A DNA stretch of 15,496 nucleotides from an uncultured Bacilli bacterium (lineage in GTDB: Bacteria; Bacillota_I; Bacilli_A; RF39; UBA660): NCBI GenBank assembly GCA_934090595.1, contig CAKOJO010000024.1, forward strand, positions 1 to 15,496. The letters are read 5' to 3'. The position numbers and the translations under genes were made by a program. The notes below the pieces were generated by a model that did not search any database, had not been told where the DNA came from, and worked only from the letters and a program-made list of their open reading frames with translations. Shown piece by piece: positions 7,478 through 13,827 of the stretch; the stretch's first letter is position 1, and each line of letters begins with the position of its first letter.

Positions 7478-8101
7478 ATGAAAGAAGTATCAACATCATT
7501 TCTAAGTGATAAAGATTATAGAAAAACTATTTTAGAACTTAATAAAACAAATACTGATTATATACATTTTGATGTAATGGATGGGAAGTTTGTAGACAAT
7601 AAAAATCTTTCTATAAAAGAATTAACTACATACTTAGATTTATCTACTAAAAAGAATGATATTCATTTTATGGTTAATGACCCATTAAAATATATAGAAA
7701 AGATTTATTTATATAACATAGACTATGTAACTATTCATTATGAGATAAAAAACTTAGATAAAGTAATTGATAAAATAAAAGAATATGGTCTAAAAGTTGG
7801 TGTATCACTAAAACCAAATACCGATGTAAAGGAAATATATAAATATTTAGATAAAATTAATATGGTTTTAATAATGAGTGTAGAGCCAGGTAAAAGTGGA
7901 CAAACCTTTATTGAAGAATCAATTGAAAAAGTAAATGAATTAAAAGAAGAAATAATAAAAAGAAATCTTACTACTAAAATAGAAATAGATGGAGGAGTAA
8001 ATGATAGTAATATCGACAAACTAACTAATGTTGATATAGTAGTAAGTGCATCTTATATATTAAATGATTATAAAAATATTGATAAAATTAAAAATTTATA
8101 G
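7478..8101 (+). CDS. rpe: Ribulose-phosphate 3-epimerase
   Basis: Interconverts ribulose 5-phosphate and xylulose 5-phosphate in the pentose phosphate pathway. It is a TIM barrel with the family motifs 'HFDVMDGKFVDN' (metal ligands His30 and Asp32), 'IHFMV', 'VSLKPNT', 'MSVEPGKSGQ' and 'EIDGGVN' with the second catalytic Asp. The loop 'EPGKSGQ' differs slightly from the common 'EPGFGGQ'. At 207 residues it is a little short for the family (~215-225). It starts 2 nt after the rsgA stop and ends the operon. In B. subtilis thiN would follow; here a promoter, a possible small RNA and a surface-protein gene follow instead. Confidence 0.92.
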   Translation: MKEVSTSFLSDKDYRKTILELNKTNTDYIHFDVMDGKFVDNKNLSIKELTTYLDLSTKKNDIHFMVNDPLKYIEKIYLYNIDYVTIHYEIKNLDKVIDKIKEYGLKVGVSLKPNTDVKEIYKYLDKINMVLIMSVEPGKSGQTFIEESIEKVNELKEEIIKRNLTTKIEIDGGVNDSNIDKLTNVDIVVSASYILNDYKNIDKIKNL

Positions 8102-8107
8102 TATAAT
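8079..8107 (+). promoter_or_regulatory. Strong promoter at the 3' end of rpe
   Basis: TTGATA (8079-8084), exactly 17 nt, and TATAAT (8102-8107). The -35 lies inside rpe and the -10 straddles the base just after its stop. Transcription would start near 8113-8114 in a stretch with no coding sequence that ends in a terminator about 125 nt later. Confidence 0.6.
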
Positions 8108-8112
8108 ATCAC

Positions 8113-8243
8113 ACAAACAGATTTAGTATATTTAATAATAAACAACCACATTCTAAATAAAATATAATTTATATATAATTTAATTTTAATAGTATATTAT
8201 TTCTGTTTTGTAAAGAATATCAATTTAATTTTGATATTTTTTT
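8113..8243 (+). ncRNA. Candidate small RNA, or attenuated leader of the P1 gene, ~130 nt
   Basis: The interval runs from the predicted start of the 8079-8107 promoter to the T-run of an intrinsic terminator and contains no plausible reading frame. Its first bases, ACAAACAGA (8113-8121), pair with TCTGTTTTGT (8202-8211) with one bulged base. This closes a rod whose interior is nearly pure A/T apart from 'AACCACATTC' around 8145. The terminator hairpin follows directly. A closed 5'-3' stem plus terminator is a common plan for stable small RNAs. Since P1 lies downstream, the same structure could act as a conditional terminator in a leader. No known RNA family is recognised. Confidence 0.35.
8216..8243 (+). 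terminator. Intrinsic terminator upstream of the P1 gene
   Basis: AATATCAA (8216-8223) pairs with TTGATATT (8231-8238) around a 7-nt loop, followed by T's to 8243. The stem is AT-rich and so of moderate strength. It lies 115 nt after the rpe stop, far for an operon terminator, which fits better with ending the candidate small RNA. Confidence 0.6.
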
Positions 8244-8253
8244 ATATAATAAA

Positions 8254-8282
8254 TTGTATAAATTATAAAAATGTGTTATTAT
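8254..8282 (+). promoter_or_regulatory. Promoter of the P1 surface-protein gene
   Basis: TTGTAT (8254-8259), 17 nt, TATTAT (8277-8282), preceded by TGT at 8274-8276 as an extended -10. The expected start is near 8289, giving a leader of about 44 nt. The ribosome binding site is AAAAGGA (8317-8323) before ATG 8333. Confidence 0.55.
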
Positions 8283-8332
8283 TTTAATAGTTAGAATATA
8301 AACTATGTTCTTTATAAAAGGATGGGAATAAC

Positions 8333-10270
8333 ATGTTTGATAAATTTAAAGATTTAAGTATTAATACAAAACTAGGTTTAATATCATTCATATTAGGATT
8401 CATTGCTCTTTGCCTAATTATAACTGGACAATCTTTTGCAATATTTTCAGGAACATTTACTGATACAAATGAACAAGTGGTAAAATTAGGTAATTTAGAA
8501 GTAATAATGAAAGAGCCATCAACAGGTATTGACTTAGGACTTAGTTCAATGACTGATGTTGAGGGTTTACTCCAAGAAGAAGTATACACATTCACTGTAG
8601 AAAACACAGGAAGTGCTAATGCAAAATATAAAGTTTTAATAATAGATGATGAAACAAGTAAAGCATCATATACAGGAACACTATTAGATAAAAGCTTAAT
8701 AAAACTTGGATTAGAAATAAATGGCGAAGAAAAAGGACCATTAACTCTATCAGAATTAAATGAACTTTTAAATGAAAAAGAATTAAAATCAGGTAAAAAA
8801 GACACATATAAATTAAGACTATGGATAGATGAATCTGCTAACTTAGATGAAATATCTGATGATCAAATATTTTTGAAACTAAAACTTGAAGCAGATCAAT
8901 ATTTCAGTGAAATAGTAATAAATAATTTGGATAAAAGTGGTGCAAACCAACCAGTAATGACCGAAAATATGATACCTGTTTATTATGATAATAAAAGTAA
9001 TACTTGGAAAAAAGCTGATGATACTAATTCTAATAAGTTGTATCAATGGTATGATTATGATAATAAGATGTGGGCTAATGCTGTGACTGTTAGCTCTGCT
9101 AATAGAGAGGCTTATTTAAAAGCGGATGTAGGAACTGAAATATCAATGGATGATATAAATGCAATGTGGGTATGGATACCAAGATATACATATACATATT
9201 TAAATACAAATACACCAGAAGAAATACAAATAAAGTTTGAAAGTGGTACAAATAGTTCTGGTACCATAAAATGTACTGATAATATAACAGGTTCTGGTAC
9301 TACATCAGAAACATGTACAGATACAACAAATGGAAGTTTAAAAGTAGGAACATCAACTTATACACATCCAGCATTTACATTCGGAAATCAAGAATTAACA
9401 GGAATATGGGTAGGAAAGTTTGAAAGTAGTGCATCAACTGTTCCTACATCAGCAAGTACTGCTGAATCAGAGGTTCTTATAAAACCAAATGTATTATCTT
9501 TAAGATATAAAACTATATCATACCAATTTAGAGATGCAAGACAAATGGAAAAGGCAAATAATATATATGGTTTTTCACAAAGTAGTAGTACAACATTTAA
9601 TTATACTGGAGAACTAACTAATGATAACAATAACTTAGATACTCATATGATGAAGAATATGGAATGGGGAGCAGTAACATACCTATATCATTCAAAATAT
9701 GGAAGATGTACTTCTGGCACATGCGAAGAAATAACAATAAATAATTGTAGTACATATACAACAGGAATTGGAGCAGATACAGTAAGTGCAAGTTATAATG
9801 CGACAACATGTACAACTGATAAAAATAAATATAATGGAGAAAGCGGAATAAAGGCAAGTACAACAGGAAATGTATATGGAATATATGATATGAATGGGGG
9901 ATCATGGGATCAAGTAATGGGTAATATGGTTGATTCTTCTAATAAATTTTATCCAAGAAATGCTTCAAACTGGAGCACTACAACATATCCATTAGCTAAA
10001 TACTATGATAGTTATACTTATAATTCTAGTGCAACAACATATACAAAAGGAAAATTAGGAGATGCAACTATAGAAATGGCACCAACTGGTACAACAGGCA
10101 ACTGGTATAAAAATTCAGCATCATTTTCTTCTTCATATCTGCCATTTTTTATACGTGGTGGAGGATATAACGAAACAACATCTGCTGGAGCATTTCACTT
10201 TACTGGAAGTGATGGTGCTTCTGGAAGTGGTAGAGCATTCCGTGTAACATTGATTATTGATCCTATTTAA
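8333..10270 (+). CDS. Surface protein P1: TasA/camelysin-like N-terminus plus FGE/C-type-lectin-like core
   Basis: A 645-residue secreted or membrane-anchored protein of unknown role. Residues 13-31 are a membrane segment followed by 'TGQSFAIFSGTFTDTNE', which resembles the SipW-type processing region of TasA/camelysin proteins. Residues ~37-195 look like a TasA-type beta domain ('KLGNLEVIMKEP', 'TFTVENTGSANAKYKV'). From residue 200 ('DKSGANQPV') a second module begins that is shared with P2: 'AMWVWIPRYTYTYLN', 'ELTGIWVGKFE', 'MKNMEWGAV', 'YGIYDMNGG' at 515-523, 'FIRGGGY' and 'GRAFRV'. These marks recall the sulfatase-modifying-factor/C-type-lectin fold used by several DGR target proteins. 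Cysteines come in close pairs, as expected for disulfides outside the cell. It has its own promoter and terminator and interrupts the usual rpe-rpmB neighbourhood. Fold assignment is by motif only. Confidence 0.7.
   Translation: MFDKFKDLSINTKLGLISFILGFIALCLIITGQSFAIFSGTFTDTNEQVVKLGNLEVIMKEPSTGIDLGLSSMTDVEGLLQEEVYTFTVENTGSANAKYKVLIIDDETSKASYTGTLLDKSLIKLGLEINGEEKGPLTLSELNELLNEKELKSGKKDTYKLRLWIDESANLDEISDDQIFLKLKLEADQYFSEIVINNLDKSGANQPVMTENMIPVYYDNKSNTWKKADDTNSNKLYQWYDYDNKMWANAVTVSSANREAYLKADVGTEISMDDINAMWVWIPRYTYTYLNTNTPEEIQIKFESGTNSSGTIKCTDNITGSGTTSETCTDTTNGSLKVGTSTYTHPAFTFGNQELTGIWVGKFESSASTVPTSASTAESEVLIKPNVLSLRYKTISYQFRDARQMEKANNIYGFSQSSSTTFNYTGELTNDNNNLDTHMMKNMEWGAVTYLYHSKYGRCTSGTCEEITINNCSTYTTGIGADTVSASYNATTCTTDKNKYNGESGIKASTTGNVYGIYDMNGGSWDQVMGNMVDSSNKFYPRNASNWSTTTYPLAKYYDSYTYNSSATTYTKGKLGDATIEMAPTGTTGNWYKNSASFSSSYLPFFIRGGGYNETTSAGAFHFTGSDGASGSGRAFRVTLIIDPI
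8930..9420 (+). repeat. Paralogous core segment, copy 1 (in P1)
   Basis: Closely similar in DNA and protein to 14068-14586 in P2, same orientation. Near-identical runs cover 'AATACACCAGAAGAAATA' and the stretch coding 'GIWVGKFE'. Similarity begins sharply at P1 residue 200, while the N-terminal parts are unrelated in length. Could serve for homologous recombination across dnaE. Confidence 0.75.
10085..10267 (+). other. C-terminal lectin-tip region of P1 (weaker variable-repeat-like composition)
   Basis: After the conserved 'GDATIEMAP' the two paralogs diverge codon by codon while keeping 'WY', 'ASF', 'RGG', 'GAF-F' and 'RAF'. By hand count, 10101-10260 has 27.5% A, and 30 of the last 50 codons end in C or T. 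Both values lie between those of the P2 tail and of ordinary coding sequence here. Confidence 0.35.
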
Positions 10271-10280
10271 AAGTTATATA

Positions 10281-10309
10281 AAGACCTAGGTTAACACCTA
10301 AGTCTTTTT
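10281..10309 (+). terminator. Terminator of the P1 gene
   Basis: AAGACCTAGGT (10281-10291) pairs with ACCTAAGTCTT (10296-10306) with one mismatch around a 4-nt loop, then T's to 10309. It starts 10 nt after the P1 stop. Confidence 0.85.
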
Positions 10310-10316
10310 ACGTAAT

Positions 10317-10351
10317 AAAAAGAGATATCATTTGCAACTTGATATCTCTTT
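10317..10351 (-). terminator. Terminator of rpmB (minus strand)
   Basis: AAAGAGATATCA pairs perfectly with TGATATCTCTTT around a 9-10 nt loop (plus-strand arms about 10318-10330 and 10340-10351). On the minus strand the stem is followed by a T-rich stretch. It sits just past the rpmB stop, back to back with the P1 terminator. Confidence 0.8.
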
Positions 10352-10356
10352 ACTAA

Positions 10357-10527
10357 TTAAGCAGCTTTCTTCATTGTTCTAGCTTCTTTTACTGAAACTC
10401 TTACTTTTTCTCCATTATCTAAAGTTACTACTTGTAGATTTAAACCTTGTTTTTTAATAGTCTTTTTTAAACAATTTGGACGAAGATTCTTCATATTAGG
10501 TTTTCTATTTGATAAATTTTTAGCCAC
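10357..10527 (-). CDS. rpmB: 50S ribosomal protein bL28, short divergent form
   Basis: A 56-residue, strongly basic protein on the minus strand. It starts at GTG 10527, preceded by the strong ribosome binding site AAGGAGGG at proper distance, and ends with TAA at 10357-10359. An ATG overlapping the start lies in another frame. The sequence 'NRKPNMKNLRPNCLKKT' followed by 'GLNLQVVTLDNGEKVRVSV' and 'EARTMKK' fits the bL28 pattern (RKP, then basic segment, NLQ-V, G-K-RV-VS). The family's N-terminal 'C--TGK-P' zinc-type motif is absent, and the usual length is about 62. Position supports the call: rpmB lies shortly after rpe in B. subtilis. It has a consensus-like promoter and its own terminator, and is divergent from dnaE. 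Confidence 0.75.
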   Translation of the reverse strand: MAKNLSNRKPNMKNLRPNCLKKTIKKQGLNLQVVTLDNGEKVRVSVKEARTMKKAA

Positions 10528-10557
10528 ATTAATCCCTCCTTTTTAATAAGCATTATA

Positions 10558-10587
10558 ATTCTATCATATTTTATTCCAATAAGTCAA
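10558..10587 (-). promoter_or_regulatory. rpmB promoter (minus strand)
   Basis: Read on the minus strand: TTGACT (10587-10582), 18 nt, TAGAAT (10563-10558). Transcription would start near 10551, 24 nt before the GTG codon. Its -35 abuts the dnaE upstream region, so the two promoters are divergent and close. For dnaE, TATGAT at 10593-10598 is a possible -10 but lacks a convincing -35. Confidence 0.65.
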
Positions 10588-10626
10588 CTTTTTATGATAA
10601 AATATATATTAAAGGAGGTAATATTT

Positions 10627-13548
10627 ATGTATACACCATTATATATTAAAACAGATTATAGTCTACTAAATAGTCTTATTAAGATTGATGATCTAATTAA
10701 AAAACTTAAAAAACTTAATATTACTTCTTGTGCAATATGTGATGATAACCTATATGGCACTATGGAATTTATCAATAAAATGAATAAAAATAATATAAAG
10801 GCTATCATTGGATTAGATATTATACTTGATGCTAATCATATTCTTTTATATGCAGAAAATGAAATAGGATACCATAATCTTGTAAGAATAGAAAATATTA
10901 AAAATGATAGAGAACTAACTTTAAATGATTTAATTACTTATAGTAATAACTTAGTATGTATAGTATTTACTTCATCTTTATTTGAATCTTTAAAACAGTA
11001 TTTTAACTATATATTTATCGGAGTATCTCAAGATGAAGAATCTAACTTTAACTCATATAAAGATAACTTAGTATACATATCTAAAACTCTTTTTCTTGAA
11101 GAATACGAATATAAATATCTTCCATATGTATATATGATTAAATCTGGTAAAACTATTTCTGATGGAATAGAGTTTAATTACCAAAATAATTATTTATATA
11201 ACTATGATGATTTAGTAAATAGACTATCTTTTAATACTTTAAATAATACTAATAAAATAAGTGATTTATGTAATATTGTTTTTACTAAAGAATTATATAT
11301 GCCTAAATATGATGTTCCTGACTCCAAAGAATACTTAAAAAACTTGTCATTAAAAGGTCTATACAAAAGATTAAATGGTAATGTAACTGATACATATTTA
11401 AATAGATTAAATTATGAACTGGATATTATACTAAGTATGCATTTTGAAGATTACTTTCTAGTAGTATATGATTATATTAAATATGCCAAACAAAATAATA
11501 TTTTAGTGGGTCCAGGAAGAGGTTCTGCAGCAGGTTCTCTTGTTTCTTATTGTCTTGGTATTACTGAAGTAGATCCTATTAAATATAATTTACTATTTGA
11601 AAGATTTTTAAATCCCGAAAGAATTACCATGCCTGATATCGATACTGATTTTCCTGATACTAAAAGAGAACAAGTAATAGACTACGTAAAAAGTAAATAT
11701 AAAGAGACTAATGTCGCAGGAATTATTACCTTTGGTACACTCGGAGGACGTCAAGCAGTAAGAGATGTTGGTCGTGTTTTAAATATTGATATTAAAGATA
11801 TAGATTATATATGTAAAAGATTAAACTTTAAAGAATGTCTAAAAGAACTAGTAAAAAGAGATAAAGAAATATATAAACTAATTGATAGTTCTGATAGATT
11901 TAAACTTTTATATAACATAGTAAATAGAGTCGAAGGAAACAAAAGACACACTAGTATACATGCGGCAGGAATTGTAATTAGTTATAAACCATTATGTGAA
12001 ATACTTCCTATTATTAAGAATAATAGTGATGATTTATATTTAACAGAGTATACCATGGAATATCTTGAAGAAATAGGACTCATTAAAATGGACTTTTTGG
12101 GTATTAAAAATCTTTCTATTATTGATAATGTTATTAATGATATAAATAAAGAACTAAATCTTAATATTAATTTTAATAAAATACCTCTTGATGATCCTAA
12201 AGTTATGTCTTTGTTCTATAATGGAGATACTACTGGTATATTCCAATTTGAAAGTGATGGAATGAGAAAATTCTTAAAAGACTTAAAACCCAAAGACTTT
12301 AATGATTTATGTGCTGCGATTGCTTTATTTAGACCGGGTCCTGCTGAAAATATTCCGTCATATATAAAAAGAAAAGAAGGTAAAGAAAAGATTGATTATA
12401 TAGATGATTCACTATATGAAATATTAAAAGATACTTATGGAATAATTATATACCAAGAACAAATAATGCTAATTGCTCAAAAACTTGCTAATTATACTCT
12501 TGGAGAAGCAGACATCCTAAGGAGAGCAATGAGTAAGAAAAAATATGATGTATTAAAACAAGAAGAAAATAAGTTTATCGAACAATCTATTAATAATGGA
12601 TATAGTAAAGAAACATCACAAGAAGTATTTAACTTAATACTTAAATTTGCTAACTATGGTTTCAATAAAAGTCATTCTGTTTCTTATACTTTGGTAGCCT
12701 ATAAAATGGCATATTTAAAATATTACTTTCCTAAATATTTTTATGCTAATCTTTTAAAGGGAGTAATTGGTAGTGAAATAAAGATTAAAGAGTATACTAA
12801 TGAAATAAAAAAGATAGGTATAAAGATCTTGCCACCATCAGTTAACTTAAGCTATGACTATAAGTTTAGAGTACTAAATGAAGGAATAATGTTTCCAATT
12901 GCTAGTATCAGAAACCTTGGAGGAGTCATATCTAACTATATAGTCGAAGTAAGAAAAGATGGTTTTATAGATATATTTGATTTTGTAAAAAGAACTATAT
13001 CTAAAATAAATAATAAAAAAGTCATTGAATCTTTGATATATTCTCATTCTTTAGAATGCTTTGGTTATAATATTAATACTTTGTTAAATAATATAGATAG
13101 TATTATTAATTATATTGAACTAACTAAAGAAATAGATGAATCCATTATACCTAAACCAAATATAGATATATATGAAGAACTTGATAGTGATATAATTTTA
13201 GAAAAAGAAAAAGAACTATTTGGTATGTATATTACTTCTCATAAGACTGAAAAATATAAATTAAATTATGTAAATATAGTAGATCTATCAAATATAAAAG
13301 ATAATCATAATAAAAATATTACCATTATAGTAAATGTAGATAGAATAAAAGAAACACTTACTAAAAAAGGAGATAATATGGCCTTTATAAGTGGTAGTGA
13401 TAATACTGGTACTGTGAGTATTACTTTATTTCCTGATATGTATAAAAGTGCTAATGTAAAAAGAAATGATATAATAAAAGTATTTGGTAGAGTAGAAAGA
13501 AGATTTGATGAATACCAAGTTATTGCTAATAACATTGAAGTTTTATAA
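10627..13548 (+). CDS. dnaE: DNA polymerase III alpha subunit, DnaE type
   Basis: Replicative C-family DNA polymerase; in Firmicutes DnaE usually works beside PolC, extending primers. ATG 10627 is chosen because AAAGGAGGT (10611-10619) lies just before it and the protein then begins 'MYTPLYIKTDYSLL', matching the family N-terminus; the in-frame ATG 10594 has no ribosome binding site. This gives 973 residues, shorter than the ~1100 of B. subtilis DnaE. The N-terminal PHP domain (about 1-200) has lost the 'H-H' metal motif ('YIKTDYS' where active forms have 'HLHSEYS'). The polymerase core has 'GPGRGSAAGS', catalytic Asp337 and Asp339 in 'PDIDTDFPD', and Asp489 in 'MDFLGIKNL'. The C-terminal ~80 residues form an OB-fold. 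It lies alone, between rpmB and P2. Confidence 0.95.
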   Translation: MYTPLYIKTDYSLLNSLIKIDDLIKKLKKLNITSCAICDDNLYGTMEFINKMNKNNIKAIIGLDIILDANHILLYAENEIGYHNLVRIENIKNDRELTLNDLITYSNNLVCIVFTSSLFESLKQYFNYIFIGVSQDEESNFNSYKDNLVYISKTLFLEEYEYKYLPYVYMIKSGKTISDGIEFNYQNNYLYNYDDLVNRLSFNTLNNTNKISDLCNIVFTKELYMPKYDVPDSKEYLKNLSLKGLYKRLNGNVTDTYLNRLNYELDIILSMHFEDYFLVVYDYIKYAKQNNILVGPGRGSAAGSLVSYCLGITEVDPIKYNLLFERFLNPERITMPDIDTDFPDTKREQVIDYVKSKYKETNVAGIITFGTLGGRQAVRDVGRVLNIDIKDIDYICKRLNFKECLKELVKRDKEIYKLIDSSDRFKLLYNIVNRVEGNKRHTSIHAAGIVISYKPLCEILPIIKNNSDDLYLTEYTMEYLEEIGLIKMDFLGIKNLSIIDNVINDINKELNLNINFNKIPLDDPKVMSLFYNGDTTGIFQFESDGMRKFLKDLKPKDFNDLCAAIALFRPGPAENIPSYIKRKEGKEKIDYIDDSLYEILKDTYGIIIYQEQIMLIAQKLANYTLGEADILRRAMSKKKYDVLKQEENKFIEQSINNGYSKETSQEVFNLILKFANYGFNKSHSVSYTLVAYKMAYLKYYFPKYFYANLLKGVIGSEIKIKEYTNEIKKIGIKILPPSVNLSYDYKFRVLNEGIMFPIASIRNLGGVISNYIVEVRKDGFIDIFDFVKRTISKINNKKVIESLIYSHSLECFGYNINTLLNNIDSIINYIELTKEIDESIIPKPNIDIYEELDSDIILEKEKELFGMYITSHKTEKYKLNYVNIVDLSNIKDNHNKNITIIVNVDRIKETLTKKGDNMAFISGSDNTGTVSITLFPDMYKSANVKRNDIIKVFGRVERRFDEYQVIANNIEVL

Positions 13549-13557
13549 CTTAAAAAT

Positions 13558-13589
13558 AAGTGCCAGCTCATGTTAAGTTGGTACTTTTT
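13558..13589 (+). terminator. dnaE terminator
   Basis: AAGTGCCAGCT (13558-13568) pairs with AGTTGGTACTT (13576-13586) through all 11 positions, counting two G-U pairs, around a 7-nt loop. T's follow to 13589. It begins 9 nt after the stop. Confidence 0.85.
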
Positions 13590-13607
13590 ATATATTCCAA
13601 TATTTTC

Positions 13608-13636
13608 TTGACAAAACTAATGTTAAATGTAATAAT
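13608..13636 (+). promoter_or_regulatory. Distal P2 promoter embedded in the inverted repeat
   Basis: TTGACA (13608-13613, perfect), 17 nt, AATAAT (13631-13636) with TGT directly before it as an extended -10. The -35 is the left end of the dyad and the -10 lies in its spacer. A start near 13643 would give P2 a leader of about 185 nt. In 13654-13766 nothing else is clear apart from an 8-bp AT-only inverted repeat at 13733-13752. Confidence 0.6.
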
Positions 13637-13653
13637 TTCATTAGTTTTGTCAA
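13608..13653. repeat. Perfect 15-bp inverted repeat upstream of P2
   Basis: TTGACAAAACTAATG (13608-13622) is the exact reverse complement of CATTAGTTTTGTCAA (13639-13653), separated by 16 nt. No T-run follows, so it is not a terminator. Each arm contains a perfect TTGACA -35 hexamer, facing inward. It is the longest perfect dyad noticed outside a terminator. Confidence 0.9.
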
Positions 13654-13766
13654 AGGAAAAAATAACAAAACAGAGAAGTGTAATAATTAACATATTTTCT
13701 GAAATAATAAATTATCACAAAATACTGAAGTAATATTAATATTTATTAATATGCAACAAAAAAATA

Positions 13767-13795
13767 TTGAAAATCAATTAAAAATATTGTAGAAT
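13767..13795 (+). promoter_or_regulatory. Proximal P2 promoter
   Basis: TTGAAA (13767-13772), 17 nt, TAGAAT (13790-13795). The start would lie near 13802, 26 nt before the ATG. The leader holds the ribosome binding site AAAGGAGTG ending 8 nt before ATG 13828. Confidence 0.6.
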
Positions 13796-13827
13796 TAACT
13801 TATAAGAAACTAAAGGAGTGAATAAAT

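Noticed and set aside
8141..8151. Seven-base complementarity of the candidate small RNA (CCACATT) to the rpmB start region
   Set aside because: A seven-base match is expected by chance many times in 15 kb.
8284..8805. 173-codon open frame on the minus strand opposite P1
   Set aside because: It is antisense to the well-supported P1 coding frame and crosses its promoter region; its composition is that of reverse-complemented A-rich codons, with no motif.
10594..10626. ATG at 10594 as start of dnaE
   Set aside because: No ribosome binding site there and the extra 11 residues are not part of the family; AAAGGAGGT directly precedes ATG 10627.
13608..13653. Reading the 15-bp inverted repeat as a standard invertible promoter
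   Set aside because: Known invertible promoters have spacers of about 100-300 bp; 16 nt is too short for normal synapsis, and no recombinase gene is near. Kept only as an alternative to an operator.
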